Shown piece after piece: positions 6,906 to 13,192 of a stretch of DNA of 13,192 nt. The position numbers and the translations under genes were made by a program. The stretch comes from Gemmatimonadota bacterium (GTDB lineage: Bacteria; Gemmatimonadota; Gemmatimonadetes; Gemmatimonadales; Gemmatimonadaceae): assembly GCA_947475795.1 (NCBI GenBank), contig CANJOX010000045.1, positions 1-13,192 of the forward strand. The letters run 5' to 3'. The notes under the pieces are model-generated. The model searched no databases. It saw only the letters and a list, made by a program, of their open reading frames with translations, and was not told the DNA's origin. Numbering within the stretch: position 1 is the first letter of the stretch; each line of letters begins with the position of its first letter.

Positions 6906-8390
6906 ATGCCCGCCTCCACGATCGTGATCGGTGCCGGACCCGCTGGCCTGTCAGCGGCCTATCACCTCAGCAAACGGGGATTTCCCGTCACTGTGCTGGA
7001 GCGTGACCCAGACTACGTGGGGGGCATCTCGCGCACGGTGCAGTTCAAGGGCTTCCACTTTGACATCGGCGGCCACCGCTTCTTCTCGAAGTCGGAGCGC
7101 ATCGAGGCCCTGTGGCGCGAGATCCTGCCGCACGATTTCCTCGAGCGGCCCCGCTCCAGCCGGATTCTCTACAACGGGCGCTTTTTTGCCTATCCGCTAA
7201 AGCCGATGCAGGCGCTCTTCGACCTGGGGATTCTGGAGTCGCTGCGCTGTGTGCTGTCGTATGCGTACGCCCGGCTGCGCCCCATCCGGAATCCGCGCAG
7301 CTTCGAGCAGTGGGTCACCAACGAGTTCGGCTCGCGGTTGTACCAGATATTCTTCAAGACCTACACGGAAAAAGTGTGGGGGATGAGCTGCTCGGATATT
7401 TCGGCCGACTGGGCGGCACAACGCATCAAGGGCGTTTCGCTATTGTCCGCCGTGATGTCCGCACTCCGGCCCGCCCACGGCGGCGCGGGCGGTACGATCA
7501 AGAGTCTCATCAGCACCTTCCGCTATCCGCGACTGGGCCCGGGGATGCTCTGGGACGCGTGTGCGGCAGCGGTGCGCGCGCAGGGTGGCCGCCTCGCGAT
7601 GGGGCGCACCGTCGTGGACCTCTGCTACCGCGAGGATTCCAACGACTGGGAAGTGGGCCACGTCGGTCCCGACGGGGAACGGGAGACGCTGGTGGCCGAT
7701 CACGTGATCTCGTCCGCACCGCTCCGCGAGATTGCTCAAGCGCTGTCGCCCGCCCCCTCCAGCACGCTCAGCGCGGCCGCGCAGCAGTTGCACTACCGCG
7801 ACTTTCTCACGGTCGCGCTGGTACTCACCGACCGTCAGCGCTTCGCCGACAACTGGATCTACGTGCACGACTCGAGCGTGCTGGTGGGCCGGATCCAGAA
7901 CTTCAAGTCGTGGTCGCCCGAGATGGTGCCCGACCCCGCGCTCACCTGCTACGGCCTCGAATATTTCTGCTTCGAAGGTGACGGCCTCTGGAGCTCCACC
8001 GACGCCGAGCTGGTCGAGCGCGCGATCGGGGAACTCGTCCAACTCGGTCTCGCCGACCGTGCCGATGTCGTGGATGGCTGCGTGGTGCGCCAGCAGAAGG
8101 CCTACCCGGTGTACGACGACGCCTATGCGCGGCACGTGCAGACGATTCGCGACGAGCTGGCCCAGCGCTTCCCCAATCTGCACTTGGTGGGGCGCAACGG
8201 CATGCACAAGTACAACAATCAGGATCACGCCATGATGACGGCGCTGCTCACGGCCGAGAACATCGTGGCCGGTCACGCGCTACACGACCCGTGGCGGGTG
8301 AACGAGGACGCGGAGTATCACGAGAGCGGTGCGGCTCCCGCATCGGCCGGCGCGTCCGGTGAACGATTCGTCCCGCAGCGGGTGCGCTAG
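6906..8390 (+). CDS. FAD-dependent NAD(P)-binding oxidoreductase, UGM-like/amine-oxidase family
   Basis: A 494-residue flavoprotein. The N-terminus is a dinucleotide-binding fold: VIGAGPAGLSAAYHL (7-21) is the Gly-x-Gly-x-x-Gly loop, followed by the adenine-ribose acidic residue in VLERD (30-34). Next come FDIGGHRFF (52-60), the flavin-facing loop seen in UDP-galactopyranose mutase-like and protoporphyrinogen-oxidase-like enzymes, and KTYTEKVWG (151-159). Near the C-terminus LVGRNGMHKYNNQDHAM (about 427-443) is the second FAD-contacting motif. No signal peptide is present, so it should be cytoplasmic. Relatives are often encoded in polysaccharide or lipid-sugar clusters and annotated only as FAD-dependent oxidoreductase; true mutase activity is not established. 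The frame is open back to 6831, but that start would overlap the divergent gene and add 25 residues ahead of the Rossmann fold, so the ATG at 6906 is chosen. No strong Shine-Dalgarno is visible. The last 20 residues (Ala/Ser/Gly-rich) look like a flexible tail. Confidence 0.88.
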   Translation: MPASTIVIGAGPAGLSAAYHLSKRGFPVTVLERDPDYVGGISRTVQFKGFHFDIGGHRFFSKSERIEALWREILPHDFLERPRSSRILYNGRFFAYPLKPMQALFDLGILESLRCVLSYAYARLRPIRNPRSFEQWVTNEFGSRLYQIFFKTYTEKVWGMSCSDISADWAAQRIKGVSLLSAVMSALRPAHGGAGGTIKSLISTFRYPRLGPGMLWDACAAAVRAQGGRLAMGRTVVDLCYREDSNDWEVGHVGPDGERETLVADHVISSAPLREIAQALSPAPSSTLSAAAQQLHYRDFLTVALVLTDRQRFADNWIYVHDSSVLVGRIQNFKSWSPEMVPDPALTCYGLEYFCFEGDGLWSSTDAELVERAIGELVQLGLADRADVVDGCVVRQQKAYPVYDDAYARHVQTIRDELAQRFPNLHLVGRNGMHKYNNQDHAMMTALLTAENIVAGHALHDPWRVNEDAEYHESGAAPASAGASGERFVPQRVR

Positions 8391-8539
8391 GCATCGGGCG
8401 CACACGGGGCGACCGGCACGACCGGACGCGACTGTTCGCCGGCGCGGCGCGCGCGCCTCACCTCACGAGTACGGCATGGGAGGGGTTGTCGAGGGCGCGC
8501 ACCCGTTGCGGCCCCACCTCGGTCAGGTAAGCATTCCTC
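8391..8539. other. Non-coding gap upstream of ABC exporter genes
   Basis: These 149 bp lie between the flavoenzyme stop and the ABC ATPase start. The only symmetry noticed is a 12 bp alternating GC palindrome at 8446-8457, which in this base composition may be chance. No U-tract follows it, so it is not a convincing terminator. AGG at 8525-8527 is 12 nt before the ATG and could be a weak ribosome binding site. A promoter for the exporter pair may lie here but none is evident. Confidence 0.35.
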
Positions 8540-9529
8540 ATGCCCCGCACGATCACACAGGAACACGCCTCGGCGGTCCGCCTCTCGGCCGTCTCGAAGC
8601 GCTACGCTCACCACGTAGCGGTGGATCGCGTCTCGCTCGATATCCGACCGGGCATCATCTTCGGCCTGCTGGGGCCCAATGGCGCCGGCAAGACGAGTAC
8701 GATTCGCCTGATGCTCAACCTCATGCTCCCCGACGAGGGGCACATCGAGATTCTTGGGCGTCCGGCCAGCGACCCTGCGCTGGTGAACCGGCTGGGCTAC
8801 CTGCCGGAAGAGCGCGGACTGTACCGCAAGATGGAAGTCCGCCGGGTGCTCCGGTTTCTGGCCCGACTCAAGGGCGTCTCCACGCGCGAGGCCGACCGGC
8901 GCATCGATCACTGGCTCGAGCGCTTCACGCTCAGCGGGGCGGGGCGCGACTGGGGGGCGGCGAAGATTGAGGAGCTCTCGCGCGGGATGCAGCAGAAGGT
9001 GCAGTTCATCGGCACGGTGCTGCACGATCCCGAGCTGATTGTGCTCGACGAACCGTTCAGCGGCCTCGATCCGGTGAACGCGCAGGCACTGAAAGACACC
9101 GTGCTGGATCTGCGCCGGCAGGGACGCACGATCGTGTTCAGTACGCACCTCATGGACGTGGCGGAGCGGATGTGCGATGCCGTGGCCATCGTGAACCGCG
9201 GCCGCATCGTGCTCGACGGGGACATGCGCGACGTGAAGGGCAGTCACCAGAGTGCGCCGCGCGTGGCCGTCACGTTCGACTCCGGGAGCGGCGAGCAGGC
9301 GCGGGCCATTCTCGCCGACCGCACGCTGGTGTCCGAGATCGACCACCACGGCAATCACCTCGAGATCACGCTCGCCGAGGGCGCGTCGTCGCAGGGGCTG
9401 CTCGAACGCCTCGTCGCCGCGAAGGTGTCGATTGCGCGGTTCGACCGGCTTGAACCCTCGCTGCACCAGATCTTTTTGCAACGCGTGGGAGCCTCGGGCG
9501 TGGAAGCGGGGATGTCGGGCCATGGATAA
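8540..9529 (+). CDS. ABC transporter ATP-binding protein, NatA-like
   Basis: A 329-residue nucleotide-binding subunit of an ABC-2 type exporter. Motifs in order: Walker A GPNGAGKT (45-52), Q-loop region replaced by YLPEERGLY (87-95) as is typical of this subfamily, signature LSRGMQQKVQ (146-155), Walker B LIVLDEP (166-172) with the D-loop SGLDP (174-178), and the switch His in STHLMD (201-206). After the ATPase core a C-terminal domain of about 90 residues follows, as in NatA-like proteins. The variant signature Ser-Arg-Gly-Met is common in NatA-type subunits and need not mean loss of function. The protein drives export from the cytoplasmic face together with the permease encoded next; the genes overlap by 8 bp, so the pair should be made together. 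NatA/NatB of Bacillus extrudes sodium, but substrates differ widely among homologues and none can be read from this sequence. Confidence 0.95.
   Translation: MPRTITQEHASAVRLSAVSKRYAHHVAVDRVSLDIRPGIIFGLLGPNGAGKTSTIRLMLNLMLPDEGHIEILGRPASDPALVNRLGYLPEERGLYRKMEVRRVLRFLARLKGVSTREADRRIDHWLERFTLSGAGRDWGAAKIEELSRGMQQKVQFIGTVLHDPELIVLDEPFSGLDPVNAQALKDTVLDLRRQGRTIVFSTHLMDVAERMCDAVAIVNRGRIVLDGDMRDVKGSHQSAPRVAVTFDSGSGEQARAILADRTLVSEIDHHGNHLEITLAEGASSQGLLERLVAAKVSIARFDRLEPSLHQIFLQRVGASGVEAGMSGHG
9508..9512 (+). promoter_or_regulatory. Likely ribosome binding site (GGGGA) for the ABC permease gene
   Basis: GGGGA lies 9 nt before the ATG at 9522, inside the end of the ATPase gene. It supports the start at 9522 over the much earlier in-frame opening at 9252, whose extra 90 residues are an Arg/Pro/Ser-rich shadow of the ATPase reading frame. 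Confidence 0.5.
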
Positions 9530-10808
9530 GCTATTCGCCGTGATCGGACGGGAATTCAGCGAGCGGGTGCGCTCGCGGTGGTTCATCGTCACAACCCTGT
9601 TCGGCCCGTTGCTGCTGGCGGCCCTGCTGATCGGACCGCCGTGGCTCGCGATGCGCACGCGCGCCGACGTGGACGTGGCGAAGGTGCTGATCCTCGACGC
9701 CACCGGCACCGCGCTGGGGGCCGCTGTGGCGAGCGATCTGGCCGGCGGCGTGCAGGGTACGGCGACACCACCACGCGTGGTCGAGGTACAGGCCGCCGCG
9801 CTGACCACCACCACGGACTCGCTGCGTGGACGCCTCCTGGCGAAGGCACTGCCGGGACTGTTCATCCTGTCGCGCGAGACCATCGACGACGGACGGGCTG
9901 AGCTGCTGCTCCCCGACGGCAGCGCGCTCGGCATATCCGAGCGTTTGGCGACTGCGCTTGAGCGTCAGCTCCGACAGGCACGGCTCGTGGCGATCGGCAT
10001 CGCCGCACCGGATGCGGCCAGCGTGGCCCAGTTGCGCGTTGATGTCCGCACCACCAGCGTCGGGAGCCGCCGCCGGGAGGCGAGTGCCCGCGTGAATATG
10101 ATCGTCGGATTCTCGGTGGCGATGCTGTTGTACATCGCGATCGTGCTGTACGGCCAGATCGTGCTGCGCAGCGTGGCGGAGGAGAAGCAGTCGCGGGTGG
10201 CGGAGGTAGTGCTGGCCAGTGTGCCGGCGCGCGTGCTGTTGTCGGGGAAGATTGTCGGGATCGGTGGAGTGGCGCTGCTGCAGCTGGGGATCTGGACGGG
10301 GGCGCTGGCCACACTGCTGGTGAACCGCGGGCGCATTTTCGCGCTGCTCGGGCTCAGTGGCGCCAGCCTCGCGCTGCCAACGGTGCACCTGAACGACGTG
10401 ATCCTGTTGGGCACCTACTTCGTGCTGGGCTACGTGCAGTATGCCGCACTGTTCGCGTTGGTAGGCAGCATCGCCACCTCGGAACAGGAGGCGCAGCAGG
10501 CGCAGACGCCGGTGCTGATGCTGCTGGTGTCAAGCATCGCGTTGCTGCAGACGGCGCTGCAGGATCCAAACGGGACCGTGGCCACCGCGCTGAGCATGAT
10601 CCCCTTTTCGGCGCCGATCATGATGCCGTTGCGGCTTGGGCTGACCGACGTACCGACGCGCGACGTGATCGTGTCGATCTGCGTGCTCTGCCTGACCACC
10701 GTGGCGTGCCTGCTCGCGGCCGGACGGGTCTATCGGACCGCGCTGCTCATGTACGGCAAGCGTCCGACGCTGGCTGAGATCATCCGGTGGATGCGGGCCG
10801 CCGACTGA
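9522..10808 (+). CDS. ABC-2 type transporter permease, NatB-like
   Basis: A 428-residue inner-membrane permease partner of the preceding ATPase. Its layout is that of NatB-like ABC-2 permeases: an N-terminal amphipathic stretch (LFAVIGREFSERVRSRW, 4-20), a first helix (about 21-43), a large extracytoplasmic domain (about 45-190), then a block of about five helices (193-215, 245-267, 293-317, 329-347, 380-402). Between the second and third helices is the coupling motif EEKQSRVAEVVLAS (220-233), the typical ATPase-contacting element EEK-x-x-R-x-x-E. SEQEAQQAQTP (320-330) precedes a later helix, also usual in the family. Start at 9522 is set by the GGGGA site, the 8 bp overlap with the ATPase stop and the family N-terminus. 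The last 29 bp overlap the convergent TPR-protein gene. Substrate is unknown; sodium or toxic-compound efflux are possibilities by homology only. Confidence 0.92.
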   Translation: MDKLFAVIGREFSERVRSRWFIVTTLFGPLLLAALLIGPPWLAMRTRADVDVAKVLILDATGTALGAAVASDLAGGVQGTATPPRVVEVQAAALTTTTDSLRGRLLAKALPGLFILSRETIDDGRAELLLPDGSALGISERLATALERQLRQARLVAIGIAAPDAASVAQLRVDVRTTSVGSRRREASARVNMIVGFSVAMLLYIAIVLYGQIVLRSVAEEKQSRVAEVVLASVPARVLLSGKIVGIGGVALLQLGIWTGALATLLVNRGRIFALLGLSGASLALPTVHLNDVILLGTYFVLGYVQYAALFALVGSIATSEQEAQQAQTPVLMLLVSSIALLQTALQDPNGTVATALSMIPFSAPIMMPLRLGLTDVPTRDVIVSICVLCLTTVACLLAAGRVYRTALLMYGKRPTLAEIIRWMRAAD

Positions 10809-12321
10809 CGCGACAACGCGCCGGGATGCGGAGAAATCGCAGCAGCGGATCCCCTGCAAGAAAGCGACGGCGATAGTCATCGCACGGCATCGCCGCGAGC
10901 ACTTGCTGGGCGCGCTCCCCATCGCCGATGGCGTCGAACACGGAGGCGCGCAGGAGGGCGTCGAGCCACGGCAGCGTCACGGTGTCGTCAATCCGGAACT
11001 TCTGGCGGGCCAGACGCCGCACGGCGGCGACATCGCCCATCGAGACGTCGATAAGCGCCGCGGTCGCCTCGCCCCACGACGGACGCCCGAGGCGCGAGAC
11101 GATTTCAGCATCGGCCCATCCGCCGCGACGATCCCCAAGCTGCGAACGGACGAGCGCACGCATCACGTACGCCGGCGCCCATGTTTCGTCGAGCACGATA
11201 ATGCGGTTGAGCGCCAGACAGGCGAGGCGTGGACGCCCGCGGCGGCGTTCCCATTCAGCGCGCAGGAAGAGTGTGGGCACATGCTCGGCAATGCCGATGC
11301 CGGCGTCACGGACGATGCGCTCCGCCAGACTGGAATCGCCCCGCACACGGGCCAACTCCGCGCGCAGCCACGTCACATCATCATCGCGTTCAGCGGTGCG
11401 GCCAAGGCCGGCCAGCGCCTGCGCGGCGGCGTTGGGCTCATTGCGCAACAGGTGAATCCGGGCGAGGAGCGCCAACGTGCGCGTGTCGGCCGGATCGAGC
11501 GCGAGGGCCCGGTTGGCGGCCTGTATCGCGGTGCCGAGCCGCGGGGCACGGCCGCGGGCGGTGGCGCTATCTCCCCAGTCGGCGGCGTGCGTGTTGGCGA
11601 GCGCAAGGGCAAACCACGCACCGGAAAACGCACTGTCGAGGGCAAGCGCCTTGGGCAGCGCCACGATCGCGCGTTGCTGCGCCCGCACGTCGAACGACGC
11701 GACATCGTACAGCGCGGCGAGATACCCCTCCATGGCCGGACGCGACGTGGTCTGTCGCGTGCGCAGGCGGGCGCTGGTGCGGGCGAGCGGCACCGGCGCA
11801 ATCGCGATGCGCGTGCCAACCGCGTTCAGCAGGGCCCCGGTGAGCCGCGGGAGCCAGAGCAGATCGTCGCGGAGCTGCCCGGTGCCCACTTCGCGCCCGA
11901 CGCGCGCGTCGAAGACGCGCCACCTCACGATCACGACGTCGTCCACTTCCTGGACATCGCCGCTCACGACCCAGCGCTCACCGGCTTCGAGCAGCCGCAC
12001 GATCGCTTCCGCACCGAGCGGGCGCGCGCTGGTGTCGGCACCTGCCACGGCCTCCCGCACAGGCGTAGTCGCGAGGGCGCCAAGCTCCTCTGAGAGGCGG
12101 GCACCGAGGGCGTGGGCCGTCAGGGCATCGAGGGGCGTGCCGCCCAAGGCGGCGGTGAATCGCACTACGACCCCGTTGGCATCGGCGGCCCCGTCGCGCA
12201 CGATCGGTGCGGCGCACACCGCCGCCGGGTTGGCAGACAGCGGCTGCGCGACGATGCCGCTGCGGGGCGCCGCCACCGACAGCAACATCGCGATGACGGA
12301 CCACTTGAAGACGGCGGTCAC
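10780..12321 (-). CDS. Secreted TolB-like N-terminal domain plus TPR-repeat protein
   Basis: A 513-residue protein starting at GTG (12319-12321). Residues 1-26 form a signal peptide (core 8-17, likely cut after IVAQ or nearby), so it is periplasmic or surface-exposed. Residues about 50-170 resemble the TolB/FlgO-like amino-terminal module common in TPR proteins: VVVRFTAALGG (51-61), an amphipathic helix with LGARLSEEL (72-80), then WVVSGDVQ and VRWRVFDARVGREVG (117-146). Residues about 195-480 are helical and TPR-like, best seen around KALALDSAFSGAWFALALA (224-242) and AANRALALDPADTRTLALLA (268-287). Such proteins usually act as scaffolds; in other bacteria the same module combination is often fused to a regulator or kinase, absent here. 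The GTG overlaps the TGA of the upstream TadG-like gene in a GTGA, so translation is probably coupled. The ATG at codon 12 is an alternative but would spoil the signal peptide. Confidence 0.75.
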   Translation of the reverse strand: MTAVFKWSVIAMLLSVAAPRSGIVAQPLSANPAAVCAAPIVRDGAADANGVVVRFTAALGGTPLDALTAHALGARLSEELGALATTPVREAVAGADTSARPLGAEAIVRLLEAGERWVVSGDVQEVDDVVIVRWRVFDARVGREVGTGQLRDDLLWLPRLTGALLNAVGTRIAIAPVPLARTSARLRTRQTTSRPAMEGYLAALYDVASFDVRAQQRAIVALPKALALDSAFSGAWFALALANTHAADWGDSATARGRAPRLGTAIQAANRALALDPADTRTLALLARIHLLRNEPNAAAQALAGLGRTAERDDDVTWLRAELARVRGDSSLAERIVRDAGIGIAEHVPTLFLRAEWERRRGRPRLACLALNRIIVLDETWAPAYVMRALVRSQLGDRRGGWADAEIVSRLGRPSWGEATAALIDVSMGDVAAVRRLARQKFRIDDTVTLPWLDALLRASVFDAIGDGERAQQVLAAMPCDDYRRRFLAGDPLLRFLRIPARCRVSRRPASTG

Positions 12322-13192
12322 TTCACCAGGATCAGTCGCTGGGCCGTGGACCCACCGGAGCCGAGGGCGTACTTCCCGCTGAATGTTGGCAATGCAAAAT
12401 CAAGATAGCCGTACATCGTGCCCACTGCGACGTCTCCCCAGTCGGGGTTGGAAGGTGCCTGGTCGCATTGGGTTCGGTTCACAACAGCGGGTTTATTCGG
12501 CTTGGCTGGTGTGCTGACATTCGGATTCTTGACACAGACCAACCGGAACGTGGTCATCAATTGCGCCGTGTGAGCCACTCCAGCGTCGGCGAAAGTGCCC
12601 GACACTGACGACCCAAGTATGATCGGAATGGCCACGCCCGGTTTGTCAGCGGTTTCTCCAGCGCCGCTGCACCGATCGTTGAGGCCTTCGAATTCGTCAC
12701 AGATACCAGGCATCGGCTTATTCCTGTACTGGACATTACTCAGCGTAGTCGTCACTACTTTTTCGTTCTTACCTGCCTCGTTTCCACTTTCATTAGCGGT
12801 CGCATTCGCGAACGCGACCGGTGGCTCGCGCTCAAAATCGATGAGCGTTGCGTTACAGGTGTTCATCGCGGACGTGAATGACCCAGTCCCATCCAAATTG
12901 ACACCGACCCACTTACCCGCCCAAGGCGACGTTGTCGTCGTTGACGGAGGGTTCCCGTTGGGCGGTGCAAACATGAGGTACAGTCTTGCGTTGAGCCCAG
13001 CGTTCCGGAGTGTCGCTATTTGCGCAACGGTGGGCCTCGAGCCGGCCGGCACGCTTAGGCCAACGCGGGCGAAAACATCTGTCAAGCTGAACACCCACGG
13101 GCGTACACAGGTCAACCCCACGTTGGCAACCACGGCGGTCGCCGCGCGATTCGTACGCTGCACAACCGATGTGAACGCGCGCCCAAAGAGCA
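12318..13192 (-). CDS. Probable TadG-like Flp pilus-assembly protein, 5' end cut by window edge
   Basis: The minus-strand frame is open from the right edge to the TGA at 12318, giving 290 visible residues; a GTG at 13161-13163 is not needed as a start because the frame continues upstream (LFGRAFTSVV precedes it). The visible start, with RAATAVVANVGLTCVRPW (numbering the GTG as 1: residues 6-23), resembles the segment of TadG-like pilus proteins where a run of small residues leads into Cys-x-x-Pro-Trp. The rest is Thr/Asn/Gly/Pro-rich with several Cys (about 18 cys region, 102, 153, 168, 209, 234), suited to disulfides outside the cytoplasm, and ends in a Gly/Ser-rich stretch typical of the family (YALGSGGSTAQ, 267-277). 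TadG proteins are minor pilin-like or envelope factors of tight-adherence systems. The low G+C (28-31 of 60 in hand-counted lines) differs from the neighbours. The family call is moderate; it could be another secreted Cys-containing protein. Confidence 0.55.
   Translation of the reverse strand, partial: LFGRAFTSVVQRTNRAATAVVANVGLTCVRPWVFSLTDVFARVGLSVPAGSRPTVAQIATLRNAGLNARLYLMFAPPNGNPPSTTTTSPWAGKWVGVNLDGTGSFTSAMNTCNATLIDFEREPPVAFANATANESGNEAGKNEKVVTTTLSNVQYRNKPMPGICDEFEGLNDRCSGAGETADKPGVAIPIILGSSVSGTFADAGVAHTAQLMTTFRLVCVKNPNVSTPAKPNKPAVVNRTQCDQAPSNPDWGDVAVGTMYGYLDFALPTFSGKYALGSGGSTAQRLILVK

Noticed and set aside
8446..8457. 12 bp perfect GC palindrome as terminator or operator
   Set aside because: It is simple alternating CG without a loop or U-tract, and is expected by chance in such GC-rich sequence.
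8975..9004. Degenerate ABC signature (LSRGM instead of LSGGQ) as a sign of an inactive ATPase
   Set aside because: Variants of this kind are usual in NatA-type subunits, and Walker A, Walker B and the switch His are all intact.
8387..9934. 515-codon minus-strand open frame across the ABC ATPase and permease
   Set aside because: No recognisable domain and Arg/His/Ala-rich composition. The plus strand has full ABC motifs over the same bases.
10903..12093. 396-codon plus-strand frame opposite the TPR protein
   Set aside because: Low-complexity composition with no motif. The minus-strand product has a signal peptide and TPR-like repeats.

Overview
This 13.2 kb window is a densely packed, GC-rich stretch of bacterial chromosome (about 67% G+C by hand count in one typical line, with a lower-GC patch at the right end). 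Many proteins carry Sec-type signal peptides and act in the membrane or periplasm. A secreted TolB-like/TPR protein, a Flp-pilus TadG-like protein and several genes without a clear Shine-Dalgarno suggest a Gram-negative soil or freshwater bacterium, possibly Gemmatimonadota. That placement is inference from style, not from a marker gene. I see no rRNA, tRNA, CRISPR array, transposase, integrase or prophage gene, so this looks like ordinary chromosomal backbone rather than an island.

Layout, left to right. (1) A minus-strand set reading 2923 to 1: a small secreted protein, a GlpF-type aquaglyceroporin and a penicillin-acylase-family Ntn hydrolase cut by the left edge. Gaps of 6 and 2 bp suggest one operon. 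(2) A short plus-strand PepSY-TM protein (3112-3678) diverges from that operon and runs tail-to-tail, with overlap, into a minus-strand MOT1-type molybdate transporter (3659-4855). The transporter start overlaps the stop of a large multi-pass membrane protein (4845-6845) that may be a GT-C-like glycosyltransferase. (3) Divergent from it, plus-strand genes encode a FAD-dependent oxidoreductase of the UDP-galactopyranose-mutase-like/amine-oxidase type (6906-8390) and, after a 149 bp gap, a NatA/NatB-like ABC exporter pair whose genes overlap by 8 bp (8540-10808). (4) A minus-strand pair reading in from the right edge encodes a TadG-like pilus-assembly protein (partial) and a TolB-like/TPR secreted protein, coupled by a GTGA overlap. 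The TPR gene overlaps the permease gene tail-to-tail by 29 bp.

The genes form several small functional units rather than one pathway: small-solute permeation plus periplasmic amide hydrolysis, molybdate uptake, possible surface-glycan work (membrane protein plus UGM-like flavoenzyme), ATP-driven efflux, and pilus or envelope assembly. No clearly new defence or mobile system is visible. The points most worth checking are a Glu in place of the conserved His before the first NPA of the aquaglyceroporin, the membrane-protein/flavoenzyme divergent pair, and the low-GC TadG-like gene coupled to a TolB-TPR protein.
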